DNA from: Streptomyces sp. NBC_00353 | GTDB lineage: Bacteria; Actinomycetota; Actinomycetes; Streptomycetales; Streptomycetaceae | DNA length: 64,000 bases | Assembly: GCF_036108815.1 (NCBI RefSeq) | Contig: NZ_CP107985.1 | Location: 1,240,001-1,304,000, forward strand | Direction of reading: 5' to 3' | Shown here: in pieces, positions 7,317 to 15,951 of the stretch | Layout of the letters: every line of letters starts with the position of its first letter | Numbering within the stretch: position 1 is the stretch's first letter | Notes under the pieces: generated by a model | The model's database searches: none | The model's input: only the letters and a program-made list of their open reading frames with translations | Told to the model about the DNA's origin: nothing | Made by a program: the position numbers and the translations under genes

Positions 7317-7718
7317 GTGGTGGATCATGGTCGGGTGATACGCCGCCATGAACTGTCGGATGCAGAGTGGGAGTTCGTTCGGCCGCTGTTGCCCGCCTCG
7401 TTGCGCGGGCGGAAGCGGTTGGGTGACCGGAGGGTCCTCAACGGGATCGTGTGGAAGTTCCGGACCGGGACGGCCTGGCGGGACGTTCCCGAGCGATACG
7501 GGCCATGGGCCACACTCCACACCCGTTTCCGCCGGTGGGCGCTGGACGGCACCTTCGACCGGATGCTCCGAGCCGCGCAGGCCCGGGCGGACGCGGACGG
7601 TGACATCGACTGGCTGGTATCGGTCGATTCCACCGTCGTCCGCGCCCACCAGCATGCCGCCGGGTCCCGAAAAAGGGGCTCCGAAACCCCGGACTCGGAC
7701 GCTCCCGAGGCGGCCTGA
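7317..7718 (+). CDS. IS5-family transposase, OrfA part
   Basis: 133 residues in frame from 7317; the family start is more likely the GTG at 7335 (VIRRHELSDAEWE). It has the N-terminal DUF4096-like segment (FVRPLLP, RRVLNGIVWKFRTGTAWRD) and the first catalytic Asp in LVSVDSTVVRAHQHAAG. The frame ends at 7718, but the protein continues in the -1 frame at 7748-8167. The switch is probably at the five-A run 7670-7674 (CGA AAA AGG), where a -1 slip reads AAA AAG and continues as RSRGGLTSKIHLACDA. Programmed frameshifting of this kind is known in IS5-group elements. Confidence 0.85.
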   Translation: MVDHGRVIRRHELSDAEWEFVRPLLPASLRGRKRLGDRRVLNGIVWKFRTGTAWRDVPERYGPWATLHTRFRRWALDGTFDRMLRAAQARADADGDIDWLVSVDSTVVRAHQHAAGSRKRGSETPDSDAPEAA

Positions 7719-8167
7719 CCAGCAAGATTCATCTGGCCTGCGACGCCGTGGGACGGCCTCTGTCCTTCACCGTCACCGGCGGGAACACCAACGACTGCAC
7801 CCAGTTCACCACTGTGATGGAAGCGATACGGGTGCCCCGCCTCGGTCCAGGACGGCCCCGGGTGCGGCCCGCCCAGGTGCTGGGCGACAAGGGATACAGC
7901 TCCCGGGCAATCCGGGCCTGGCTGCGACGGCGCGGTATCCGCTGCACCATCCCCGAACGGGCCGACCAGGTCCGCAACCGGGCCCGGCGTGGCAGCCGGG
8001 GCGGGCGACCGCCGGCCTTCGACCGCGAGAGCTACAAGCGGCGCAACGTCGTGGAACGCTGTTTCAACCGCCTGAAGCAGTGGCGTGGCATCACTACCCG
8101 CTATGACAAGACCGCCGAGTCCTACCAGGCAGCCGTCACCCTCGCCCCGCTCCTGATGTGGGCGTGA
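7719..8167 (+). CDS. IS5-family transposase, OrfB part (-1 frame)
   Basis: The C-terminal half of the transposase. The frame reads back across 7719 as SRGGLTSKIHLACDAVG, then PLSFTVTGGNTNDCTQF, a second Asp in VLGDKGYSSRAIR, and the final Glu in RRNVVERCFNRLKQWRGI. The usual ending YQAAVTLAPLLMW is present, followed 18 bases later by the right inverted repeat. An ATG at 7748 exists but has no need to be used if frameshifting joins it to OrfA. The two halves together account for a full-length enzyme. Confidence 0.85.
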
Positions 8168-8184
8168 CAATTTGAAGACACCTC

Positions 8185-9405
8185 CTAGTGGTCAGGCCGA
8201 AGTTCTGTCTGGCCATCAGGTGGTCTCACGCGCGTGTCTCGCTCGATGTACGGCGGAGCACCAGGGCAGCGGCGTCGTCGTTGAGCTGATCGCAGGCGTA
8301 GGCCAGCAAGGTCGGCGCCGAGGCGGTCGACCAGCTCGTCCGGAGCTGCGGTTGCGAAGGTCCCGATGCGTTCGGCGACGGCGTAGAAGACGTCGTCGCG
8401 ATTGCGGGCTTCGCTCACGCCGTCGGTGTAGAGCACCAGGCTATCCCCCGCACCGAACGGGGCGATGTCGACGTGATACTCATCGTGGAGCAGCGCGGCG
8501 AGGCTGAACGGCGGAGAGGGCCCGGTGGCTTCCAGTTCCCGGACTGTGCCGCCGCTCAGCAGCAGCGGTGGCGGATGACCGCAGCTGAAGAGGCGAAGGA
8601 CCGTGCCGTTCTCGGGCATCTCCGCGAGCAATCCGGTGGCGAAGCACTCCTCGACATCGCTGGGCTGGGCAGCGTACCGCCGGATACTCGTCTCAAGGCG
8701 GGCGGCCAGGGCGGGGAGATCGGGCGCGTCATGGGCCGCTTCGCGAAAGGCGCCCATCATAACGGCCGCCGCCTCCACCGCGGGCAGGCCTTTGCCGCGT
8801 ACGTCGCCGATCATGATCCGGACTCCGTACGGGGTGCGCTGGGCCTCGTAGAAGTCGCCGCCGATGCGGGCCTCCGCGGCCGCGGCCAGATACATGGTTG
8901 CCATGCGTGTGGATCCCAGGCTGGACGGCAGTGGCCGCACCAGTTCGCGCTGCGCGGGCTCGGCGACGGAGCGCAGGTCGGCCAAGATGTGCTCCCGCTC
9001 CTGGCGCACATGGCTGGCGAATACGGCTGCCACCGTCACCAACACGATCATCCCCAGCGTCAGCCATGCCCTCGACACGCCCAAGTTCCCCTTGTCGGCA
9101 GCCAGCGCGATGTCTACGGCAAAGGTGAACCCCCCGATCACGCCGGTGCCGACAGGGCTCCAACTTGCGGCCGCCAGGGCCGGAGCCCCCTCCAGGAATC
9201 GGTTGAACGGCCAATTCGCCGGGGTGACCTGATCGAAGATCACGGCTAGGGCAATCAGCGCCAGCGGCGCCATGCGCACCACGACGTAGCCGAGACCTTG
9301 GGCAGGGCGGCGGGCCGCCCCCAGTTGGTCGTCCGCTGGGAGCGAGGTGGGTATCGACGTCTCACGCGATCCTGATGGTTGCTTGGCGCATGGCCTTGCA
9401 GTCAT
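8185..9405 (-). CDS. SpoIIE-type PP2C phosphatase with membrane-spanning N-terminus, probable C-terminal frameshift
   Basis: About 406 residues from the ATG at 9405 (start uncertain). Hydrophobic segments occupy the first third (APLALIALAVIFDQV; GVIGGFTFAVDIAL; TLGMIVLVTVAAVFAS). A linker follows and then a PP2C domain with GGDFYEA, GDVRGKGLPA and LVLYTDGVSEARN. The last 40 residues are Arg-rich and unlike the family. Another frame gives the expected ending (AYACDQLNDDAA, then LVLRR) and stops at 8226, so a one-base change near 8300 is likely. Such phosphatases act on phosphorylated anti-anti-sigma factors. The right end of the IS5-like unit lies beside the 3' end. Confidence 0.7.
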   Translation of the reverse strand: MTARPCAKQPSGSRETSIPTSLPADDQLGAARRPAQGLGYVVVRMAPLALIALAVIFDQVTPANWPFNRFLEGAPALAAASWSPVGTGVIGGFTFAVDIALAADKGNLGVSRAWLTLGMIVLVTVAAVFASHVRQEREHILADLRSVAEPAQRELVRPLPSSLGSTRMATMYLAAAAEARIGGDFYEAQRTPYGVRIMIGDVRGKGLPAVEAAAVMMGAFREAAHDAPDLPALAARLETSIRRYAAQPSDVEECFATGLLAEMPENGTVLRLFSCGHPPPLLLSGGTVRELEATGPSPPFSLAALLHDEYHVDIAPFGAGDSLVLYTDGVSEARNRDDVFYAVAERIGTFATAAPDELVDRLGADLAGLRLRSAQRRRRCPGAPPYIERDTRVRPPDGQTELRPDH

Positions 9406-9800
9406 CGTGGCCCATGGGCCGTGGACCGGACAGCACCGGACAATGCCAACACGGCACATCTCGCCCGTCCGGAGTCCAGGCCGTCGACGCATCACCTGAT
9501 CTTGAAGGGCCGGAGTCACAGGCTGGGCCGAGGACCAGTCCGCCCGCCCTGGGTGCCGTTACCGCCCTTCGACGCGGGCCCTCAAGAGGGCAAGGATGCC
9601 AGTGCTGGCCATATCTTCAGGGCGACGCTCTGCTGCGCTAGTTCGTGGCGGGCGCGTTCGCAGTCCAGACGCCGACGCCCCAGTCTCTCCCGCCTGCAGG
9701 CGGGGATGTCAGCAGTCTGCGGCACTGCTAGTGTCCACTCGATTCCGTCTGTCGTCCGGGCACCCTCGGATCACGGGTGGAACACGACGGAGCGCGCACG
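9406..9800. other. Intergenic stretch without a supported gene
   Basis: About 395 bases between divergent genes. Short frames exist on both strands but none has a recognisable motif or ribosome binding site. Promoters for both flanking genes presumably lie here, but no clear -10/-35 pair was identified. Confidence 0.4.
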
Positions 9801-11057
9801 ATGACTGCCGAGGACCAGACCGCGGCGCACACGACAACAACGGCTGCCGACCAGGCCGGGGGCGGCTCGACCGGGTCGGCGCGGCACAGCAGGGCGGGAA
9901 GCGCCGGACGGTGGCCGGCGACAGCCGTCTTCTTTCTCAACGGACTCACGCTGTCGACGTACATCGTCCGGCTCGGATCGCTGAAGGGCAAGCACCACCT
10001 GAGCGACGGCCAACTCGGGCTCATCGGCATGGCCTTCGCCGTGGCGGCCCTCGCTTGCATGCAGGGAGTGGGACCGCTGACGGCCCGGGTCGGCACGCGG
10101 CCGGTGCTGCGCATCTCACTCCTCGTCATGCCCGTGCTGCTGGCGCTGGTCGGCCTGGTCAAAGGAGCCGTCGAACTCGTAGTGGTCGTCACAGCACTCG
10201 GTGCCGTGCACGGCACCACCGACGCAGTCATGAACACCCATGCCGTCGCGATCGAGCGGCGCCTCGGACGCCCCATCCTCAACGGCTGCCACGCCGCCTG
10301 GAGCGTCAGCGCTGTCGTGGCCTCACTCGCCACGGCCGTCCTGGCGCGTGCGGGTATCTCGTTCGCCACGCACCTCGTGGCGGCCGCAGCCGTTCTCATG
10401 GCCGGCGCCCTGCTGTTGGGGCCACTCCTGGTGGAGACCGGCACGAGAGAGAGCGCCCGCGCGTCCTCGCCCGCGCCGCGCCGTCTGGGCCTGCGCGGCG
10501 GCTGGAGCCGCCACGTCGTGGCACTCGGCCTGACCGGCACGGCACTGATGGTCTGCGAAGGCGCCGCCCTCGGCTGGAGCGCGATCTTCCTGCACGACTC
10601 CCGGGGCGCCTCGCTCGCGCTCGCGGCCACGGCGGTGACCGCGTACACCGGAGCTCAGGCGGCAGGCCGGGTGATCGGCGACCGCCTGACCCTGCGCCAC
10701 GGCGCCCCGGCTCTGTTCCGCGCCGGTGGTCTCGTCGCGGCGTGCGGCCTGGCGATGGCGCTGCTTTCGCCGAACCCGGTCGCAGCCATCGGCGGGTTCG
10801 CCGTCACGGGCGCAGGCGCGTCGGTCCTGCTGCCGTTGGCCTACAGCGCGGTCGGGCAGACGAAGACGGGCAGCCCGGAAGCCGCGACGCCGATCTCCCG
10901 GTTCACCACCTTCACCTACGCGGGAACCCTCTTCGGCCCTGCCGCGATCGGCTGGGCCGCCGAGCTCGCCGGCCTGACCTGGACGCTGGCCGCACTCATC
11001 CCCGTGCTGTGCGCCGTCGCACTCCTGAGCCGACTACCCGGCCACCCGCAGCACTGA
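9801..11057 (+). CDS. MFS transporter (12-TM type)
   Basis: A 418-residue membrane protein starting at ATG 9801, after which a hydrophilic, Thr-rich N-terminus leads into the first helix (TAVFFLNGLTLSTYIVRL). Helices alternate as in the major facilitator superfamily, with a cytoplasmic-loop signature-like segment (GPLTARVGTRPVLR) between helices 2 and 3 and a long central loop near residues 205-225. It resembles the Fucose-permease/YbjJ-like branch (NGCHAAWSVSA). It is probably an exporter or sugar-like permease; the substrate is unknown. The gene stands alone. Confidence 0.85.
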   Translation: MTAEDQTAAHTTTTAADQAGGGSTGSARHSRAGSAGRWPATAVFFLNGLTLSTYIVRLGSLKGKHHLSDGQLGLIGMAFAVAALACMQGVGPLTARVGTRPVLRISLLVMPVLLALVGLVKGAVELVVVVTALGAVHGTTDAVMNTHAVAIERRLGRPILNGCHAAWSVSAVVASLATAVLARAGISFATHLVAAAAVLMAGALLLGPLLVETGTRESARASSPAPRRLGLRGGWSRHVVALGLTGTALMVCEGAALGWSAIFLHDSRGASLALAATAVTAYTGAQAAGRVIGDRLTLRHGAPALFRAGGLVAACGLAMALLSPNPVAAIGGFAVTGAGASVLLPLAYSAVGQTKTGSPEAATPISRFTTFTYAGTLFGPAAIGWAAELAGLTWTLAALIPVLCAVALLSRLPGHPQH

Positions 11058-11094
11058 GGGCGCACCAGGCCGCCGACACCGACCCCCGGCCGCA

Positions 11095-11240
11095 GTGTGT
11101 CCTGGCGGCCTCCTGGCGAACCGTAAGGCCCGCCTGGTCGAGCAGCTCATCGCCGCCGTGCCGGAGCGGGGCGAGCCCGTGGTGGTGGAACTCGGTCCGG
11201 GCACCGGGCCGGCCACCGAGGCGATCCAACGCAAACTGGC
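11095..11240 (+). pseudogene. SAM methyltransferase N-terminal fragment
   Basis: A short reading encodes RKARLVEQLIAAVPERGEPV followed by VVELGPGTGPATEAI, which is the S-adenosylmethionine-binding motif I of class I methyltransferases such as phospholipid N-methyltransferase-like proteins. The similarity ends after about 45 residues, where the convergent AraC gene begins. No start codon is clear. It is a decayed remnant. Confidence 0.55.
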
Positions 11241-11289
11241 ACTGATTCTCACTCGCCCTTGCACGATCCTCCTGCGTGGCGCGGCCTGC

Positions 11290-12195
11290 TCAAGGAAGGA
11301 CACCTGCCGGGGTGCGCACAGCCTGACGCAGGCGGGCGGCGTCCCGGCTGGGCGGCGCGCCGAACTGGCGGCGATACTCCCGGCTGAACTGTGACGGGTT
11401 GTCATAGCCGACGCGGTGTCCGACCCCGGTGACGTCGCCCGGGTGCGTGGCGAGCAGCAGCCGGGCCTCCTGCAGCCGGATCTGCTTCTGGAACTGGATG
11501 GGGCTCATCGCTGTCACCGCCTGGAAGTTGCGGTAGAAGGCGGAGACGCTCATGCCGGACATGCGTGCCACCTCGTCGACCCGGAAGGGCTCGGCGTAGT
11601 GCTCGCGGATCCAGCGCACGGCCCGGGAGATGTGGCTGAGGCTGCTGTCGGCCAGGCCGAGCTGACGAACCGTCGCACCTTGGTCGCCGGTGATCACACG
11701 CCACAGGATCTCGCGCTTGACCAGCGGGGCCAAAACGGCCCGGCCGCGGGGCTCGTCGAGCAGGCGCAGCAGCCGCACCACCGCGTCGAGCAGCGCGGCC
11801 GGAGCGTCGCTGACGGCGATCCCCGACGGAACGCCTCCGCCGGCGCGGGGGATGTCTCCGGGACCGGCCTGCAACAGCAGTTCGGCAACGGCGGACGGTT
11901 CCAGTGTGAGACCGAAACCGAGGGCCGGCTGCTCGGGGTCGGCCCGGGCGAACTGCCCCGTGACAGGCAGGTCGACGGATGCGACCAGGTACTGCCCGGG
12001 GCCGTACTCGTAGACCCGGTCGCCCAGCGCGAGGCGCTTGGCCCCCTGGGCGATGACCGCGAGCACCGTGCCGGACATGGAGGGCGCCGGCGGATCCGGC
12101 CGGTCGACCTTCGAGATGAGGACGCCGTCGATAGCGGTGGTCCAGTCGGGCCGGGCATGCCGGGCCAGCAGTGTGCGGAGCTCTTCGAGGTACAT
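11290..12195 (-). CDS. AraC-family transcriptional regulator
   Basis: A 301-residue regulator. An AraC_N-type cupin sensor domain occupies about residues 15-160 (VLAVIAQGAKRLALGD, YLVASVDLPVTGQF). The C-terminal double helix-turn-helix spans about 195-290, with RVDEVARMSGMSVSAFYRNF and VGYDNPSQFSREYRRQFG matching the family signature. It is divergent from the monooxygenase-hydrolase-SDR gene set starting at 12339, with 143 bp between, so it most likely controls those genes in response to a small molecule. Regulators of this subtype often sit next to oxidoreductase genes. Confidence 0.9.
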   Translation of the reverse strand: MYLEELRTLLARHARPDWTTAIDGVLISKVDRPDPPAPSMSGTVLAVIAQGAKRLALGDRVYEYGPGQYLVASVDLPVTGQFARADPEQPALGFGLTLEPSAVAELLLQAGPGDIPRAGGGVPSGIAVSDAPAALLDAVVRLLRLLDEPRGRAVLAPLVKREILWRVITGDQGATVRQLGLADSSLSHISRAVRWIREHYAEPFRVDEVARMSGMSVSAFYRNFQAVTAMSPIQFQKQIRLQEARLLLATHPGDVTGVGHRVGYDNPSQFSREYRRQFGAPPSRDAARLRQAVRTPAGVLP

Positions 12196-12338
12196 GTGTC
12201 CATTGCAGCACTATTCCGCGCTATGACTCTTGCGTACGCGAGGATTGTGCAAGTACGAGCGAGCATCGGTCTAACGTTTCCGCAGGTCAACTCGGTTGAA
12301 TGGAATCACCTCACTCCATCACCGAGAAAAAGGTAGCC

Positions 12339-12656
12339 ATGATCGCCAGCTACGGCTTCAACGCCACCCTGACCGCCAAGCCCGGAATGGGCGACCAGCT
12401 GGTCGACCTGCTACTGACCGGCCTGAACGAGGGCAGCCCCGGCGCCAGCGAACACTGCGTCGTCTACCTCGTCTCCCGGTCCGCGTCCGACCCCGACATC
12501 GTCCACGTCACCGAGGGCTGGACCAGCCAGGAGGACCACCACCGGATCTTCGCCGGCGAGGCCGCCCAGGCCATCGTCGCGCAGATCGACGGACTGCTGG
12601 CCAAGGAGTCCGAGTACACCGACTACGTCCCGGTCCGCGGCAAGGCCGCCTTCTGA
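12339..12656 (+). CDS. Antibiotic biosynthesis monooxygenase-type (ABM) protein
   Basis: A 105-residue dimeric alpha-beta barrel protein. The ATG at 12339 follows AAAAAGGTAG. It has the ABM pattern: N-terminal strand (GFNATLTAKPGMGDQL), VYLVSRSASDPDIVHVTEGW in the core, then HHRIFAGEAAQAIVAQIDGL. Family members include cofactor-free quinol monooxygenases and non-catalytic relatives. It is the first gene of a set with a hydrolase and an SDR, suggesting oxidation then hydrolysis or reduction of a small, perhaps aromatic compound; that pathway is inference. Confidence 0.8.
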   Translation: MIASYGFNATLTAKPGMGDQLVDLLLTGLNEGSPGASEHCVVYLVSRSASDPDIVHVTEGWTSQEDHHRIFAGEAAQAIVAQIDGLLAKESEYTDYVPVRGKAAF

Positions 12657-12744
12657 CCCGCCGATCGCCTCACACCCCGGCCCTTGCCGAGCCGGCCCTC
12701 CCCTCGCCCGACCGTCCGCCACCACCCCACGAAAGGCCGCCACC

Positions 12745-13713
12745 ATGCCCACGGTACGACCCACCTTGGACCCCGAACTGCGTGAGCTGCTCGCCGACAT
12801 GCGCCTCATGTCCCAGCTCAGCCCGGAAGTACTCGCGCAACTGCGCCAGCTCCCCTCGACGCCCGTCGAGCCCCTCCTCGCCCACCGGCAGGCCGACCGG
12901 CGCGAAGTCACCGTGCCCGCCAAGGACGGTGCCCCGATCCCCCTGTCGGTCTTCAGCCCCGCGAACACCGATCGCACCATCGCCGCACCCTGCGTCTACT
13001 GGATGCACGGCGGCGGAATGGTCATGGGTGACCGCTTCTCGCAGATCGACATCCCCCTGGAGTGGCTCGACGAGTTCGGCGCGGTCGTGGTCTCCGTCGA
13101 CTACCGGCTCGCACCCGAGGCCACCGGTACCACCCTGGTCGACGACTGCTATCAGGGACTGCTCTGGGTCGCCGAACACTCCGCCGAACTGGGCATCGAT
13201 CCCGCCCGGATCGTCGTCGCGGGCGCCAGCGCGGGCGGCGGCCTCGCGGCCGGTGTCACCCTGCTGGCCCGCAACCTCGGCGCCCCGGCGATCGCCGCGC
13301 AGATGCTGATCTGCCCCATGCTCGACCACCGCAACACCAGCACCTCCAGCCGCCAGTACTCCGGCGGGCCCGGCGTGTGGACCCGCGAGATGAACGAGTT
13401 CGGATGGCGTGCCGTCCTCAGCGACCTCACCGACCACGAGGTCCCCGAGTACGTCTCACCCGCGCTGGCCGACGACCTCTCCGGCCTGCCGACCACCTAC
13501 ATCGACACCGGCTCCGCCGAAGTCTTCCGCGACGAGGACACCGACTACGCCACCCGCATCTGGGCGGACGGCGGCCAGGCCGAACTCCACGTCTGGGCGG
13601 GCGGCTTCCACGGCTTCGACGCCCTGTACCCGCAGGCGCGCATCTCGGCCGCAGCCCGCCAGACCCGCACCGCCTGGCTCGCCCGGCTCCTGCTGCCGGA
13701 CTCCGCCGCATAG
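12745..13713 (+). CDS. Alpha/beta hydrolase, hormone-sensitive-lipase type
   Basis: A 322-residue esterase. The oxyanion-hole motif HGGGMVMGD is near residue 90, the nucleophile elbow GASAGGGLA carries the Ser near 154, an Asp follows in the GLPTTYIDTGSAEVFRDEDT region, and the C-terminal His is in GFHGFD. This is the canonical order of family IV (HSL) esterases, and the length is typical. It lies 88 bp after the ABM gene and 54 bp before the SDR, all on the same strand and probably co-transcribed under the AraC regulator. Confidence 0.9.
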   Translation: MPTVRPTLDPELRELLADMRLMSQLSPEVLAQLRQLPSTPVEPLLAHRQADRREVTVPAKDGAPIPLSVFSPANTDRTIAAPCVYWMHGGGMVMGDRFSQIDIPLEWLDEFGAVVVSVDYRLAPEATGTTLVDDCYQGLLWVAEHSAELGIDPARIVVAGASAGGGLAAGVTLLARNLGAPAIAAQMLICPMLDHRNTSTSSRQYSGGPGVWTREMNEFGWRAVLSDLTDHEVPEYVSPALADDLSGLPTTYIDTGSAEVFRDEDTDYATRIWADGGQAELHVWAGGFHGFDALYPQARISAAARQTRTAWLARLLLPDSAA

Positions 13714-13767
13714 CGCCACCGGCGCACTCACACAACACACGCACGACCGCACACCAGGAGGAACACC

Positions 13768-14529
13768 ATGAAGGTCGCCATCGTCACGGGCGCCAGCTCC
13801 GGCATCGGACGAAGCGCCGCGATCGAGATCGCGAAATGCGGAAACGGAGTCATCCTCACCTACGGCACCAACTCACAAGGAGGGCTGGAGACGGCCGCCA
13901 CCATCGAGAAGGAGGGCGGCACGGCCGTCGCACTCCCGCTGGATGTCAGCGAAGCGGGCACCTTTGTGGCCTTCCGCGACAGGGTGGCTGACGTGCTGCG
14001 CGGCACCTGGCAGCGCGACACCTTCGACTATCTGGTCAACAACGCCGGTTTCGCGCAGACGTCGTTGATAGAGGACACGACCGAGGAGACGTTCGACAGG
14101 CTCATGCGGGTACTGCTCAAGGGCCCGTACTTCCTTACGCAGAAGTTGCTGCCCCTGATGGCGGACGGCGGGGCCATCGTCAATACGAGCAGCAACTCGG
14201 CGACGGCGGCGACCGGCCTGGAGCCTGGCTACTCTGCCTACGCCTCGATGAAGGGCGGACTGGACGTGCTGACCCGGTACATGGCGAAGGAATTCAGCGC
14301 GCGTGGCATCCGCGTCAACGCCGTCTCGCCGGGGTCGACCCGCACTCGGATCGCCGACGACGCCTTCACCCGGTTCCCCGAGGTCGTCCCGGCCCTCGCT
14401 GCGAAGACCGCGCTCGGCCGGGTCGGCGAACCCGACGACATCGGCGCGATGATCGCCACACTGGTCTCCGACGAGAGCCGCTGGGTCACCGCTCAGAACA
14501 TCGAGGTATCGGGCGGCTACAACCTCTAG
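13768..14529 (+). CDS. Short-chain dehydrogenase/reductase
   Basis: A 253-residue classical SDR with a strong AGGAGG ribosome binding site. The NAD(P)-binding TGASSGIGRSAAIEIAK is at the N-terminus, NNAGF in the middle, and the catalytic Ser and YSAYASMK (Tyr-xxx-Lys) near residues 140-165. The ending VTAQNIEVSGGY is typical of 3-oxoacyl-ACP reductase-like SDRs. It is the last gene of the AraC-linked set. The substrate is not known. Confidence 0.9.
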   Translation: MKVAIVTGASSGIGRSAAIEIAKCGNGVILTYGTNSQGGLETAATIEKEGGTAVALPLDVSEAGTFVAFRDRVADVLRGTWQRDTFDYLVNNAGFAQTSLIEDTTEETFDRLMRVLLKGPYFLTQKLLPLMADGGAIVNTSSNSATAATGLEPGYSAYASMKGGLDVLTRYMAKEFSARGIRVNAVSPGSTRTRIADDAFTRFPEVVPALAAKTALGRVGEPDDIGAMIATLVSDESRWVTAQNIEVSGGYNL

Positions 14530-14810
14530 CAGAAGATCACTGAAAATCTTGGTGCAGGGCGTCTGGCTGTCGGCTGGGCGGTGATGGAGCGGCCCGTCCG
14601 TCAGCCGGATCTGCGGCATCGACGACGATGTGGGCTTGGCGTCGTCGACCTTGCCGGGCTTGCTGCCCGCGGCGGCGATCAGGAACTCGTGGACCCAGTG
14701 GATACGACGTCGAACCGGTCCTGGCCGCCTGTAGTTGCCGGCGGCCGTCTCGGCTGTGAGTGCGTCGCGGTCGGACCGACGACGCACGCGGGCGGTCGGC
14801 GCGCCTGCGG
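14530..14810. other. Intergenic stretch without a supported gene
   Basis: No gene is supported. A minus-strand frame (ALTAETAAGNYRRPGP, HWVHEFLIAAAGSKPG) has some protein-like character but no start or family and could be a remnant. Confidence 0.4.
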
Positions 14811-15875
14811 CTACCGGTCGCGGAGCGCCTGCTCGACCGCGTCCCGTACGCGGGCGTCCTCACGCGCCTTGCGCCGTACGCGGTTTCGGCGCCGGACAAC
14901 GAGTGCCCCGGCGACTGCTGCGATCAGCACGACGACCAACAGCAACAGCGTCCACGGGACGGCCCAGCCGTGCGCGGTGGCCTGGACCGGCTTGAGCGAA
15001 CTGGTGGAGCCCGACGCGTCGGTGAGCAGAGGTGTCAGGGTCGCGGTCGCGGCGAGGCTGACTCCGGGCGCCACGCCGTGAACGGGCGCCTTCACCTTCC
15101 AGCTCTCACCGGGGAGCAGCTCCGGCGGCGGGGCGATGTCGCCCGCTGCGGACCGCAGCCACCCGAACGGGCCGGAGACCGATACCGCCTGCTTTGCCGA
15201 CAGGATGGCGTTGCCGGTGTTGTGGATCGTGTACGTGACGGTGGCGTCGCCCTTGGCGAACGGGTTGATCGACCCGGCGTAGCCCACGTGGAGGTCCTCG
15301 ATCGCGAGCTTCGGTTTGAGCTCGCCGCTGACCCGCAGTTTGACCCGGATGCCGAGGCGCCGGTCCACGTTGATGCCCTCGGCTTCGTCGGACTGCCGCA
15401 GAGAGGTGAGGATGCCACCCACGTAATCGCCTGGCGTGGCGTTGTCCGGAACGGCGACCGTGAAGGGAATCTTGGCGGACTTGCCGGGCTTGATCACGAC
15501 GCTGTCGCGGTCGGCGTGGACCCAGGCTCCGATGCCGACGGACTTCTTGTCCTTGGTGAGCAGATCGAGCTGGCCCGTGCCGGTCGTAAAGCCGTCGGCG
15601 GCGTAGACAGCGAGTTCGAGCGTGGACTTGCTGTGGTTGGCGACGACCATGGCGTCCTCGGCGTTGCCGCCGGGGTTGACGCCGTAGCTGAAGCTGGAGC
15701 GGTCGTCGCCGTACCCGTTCGCGGCCGTTCTGACCGTCCAGGTGACGTCGCCGTTGTCTGCCAGAGCGGGATCGACCCGCAGGCCGACGATCGCGAGGGC
15801 CATGAGCAGGGCCAGGGTGGCGGTACGAACGAGTGCGCTGGCGGTGTTCTTCCGGCGCGGGACGGGCGGGTGCAT
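14811..15875 (-). CDS. DUF916-type cell-surface protein (WxL-interacting-protein-like)
   Basis: A 354-residue exported membrane-anchored protein with a good ribosome binding site (AGGAG). A signal peptide (LVRTATLALLMALAIVGL, cleaved near ALADNG) is followed by a DUF916-like beta domain (YGVNPGGNAEDAMVVANHS; DNATPGDYVGGILTSL) at about residues 45-175. A second Ig-like domain follows, then one C-terminal membrane helix (PWTLLLLVVVLIAAVAGALV) and a basic cytoplasmic tail. DUF916 proteins bind peptidoglycan and WxL-domain partners in Firmicutes. The gene just upstream encodes a secreted phosphatase with a WxL-like C-terminus, suggesting that they pair. Confidence 0.8.
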   Translation of the reverse strand: MHPPVPRRKNTASALVRTATLALLMALAIVGLRVDPALADNGDVTWTVRTAANGYGDDRSSFSYGVNPGGNAEDAMVVANHSKSTLELAVYAADGFTTGTGQLDLLTKDKKSVGIGAWVHADRDSVVIKPGKSAKIPFTVAVPDNATPGDYVGGILTSLRQSDEAEGINVDRRLGIRVKLRVSGELKPKLAIEDLHVGYAGSINPFAKGDATVTYTIHNTGNAILSAKQAVSVSGPFGWLRSAAGDIAPPPELLPGESWKVKAPVHGVAPGVSLAATATLTPLLTDASGSTSSLKPVQATAHGWAVPWTLLLLVVVLIAAVAGALVVRRRNRVRRKAREDARVRDAVEQALRDR

Positions 15876-15900
15876 GTCGGGGTTCTCCTGGAACTTCAGG

Positions 15901-15932
15901 CGGGACGGGGCACCGGAAGGTGCCCCGTCCCG
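15901..15932 (-). terminator. Strong hairpin after the phosphatase gene
   Basis: CGGGACGGGGCACC and GGTGCCCCGTCCCG form a perfect 14-bp stem with a GGAA loop. It sits between the phosphatase stop (15952) and the DUF916 gene start (15875) on the same strand, so it probably ends or attenuates read-through from the phosphatase. Confidence 0.75.
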
Positions 15933-15951
15933 CCAGGTTGGGACGGGTCGA

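Larger units (their letters stand above)
6679..8184 (+). mobile_element. Putative IS5-family element with a VOC passenger gene
   Basis: CTAG at 6675-6678 and CTAG at 8185-8188 flank a 1,506-bp unit. Its ends share the inverted core TGTCxTCAAATT (left GTCCTGTCGTCAAATT, right in reverse GAGGTGTCTTCAAATT, 12 of 16 positions). IS5-group elements duplicate a YTAR target, which CTAG satisfies. Inside are a VOC gene and a two-frame transposase. An ordinary IS of this group is about 850-900 bp with the end close to the transposase start, so roughly 600 bp are extra here. The left end could instead be a stray partial copy. Confidence 0.5.

Noticed and set aside
9801..14529. Secondary-metabolite cluster
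   Set aside because: The ABM, hydrolase, SDR and MFS genes are suggestive, but there is no PKS, NRPS, terpene or other core enzyme.
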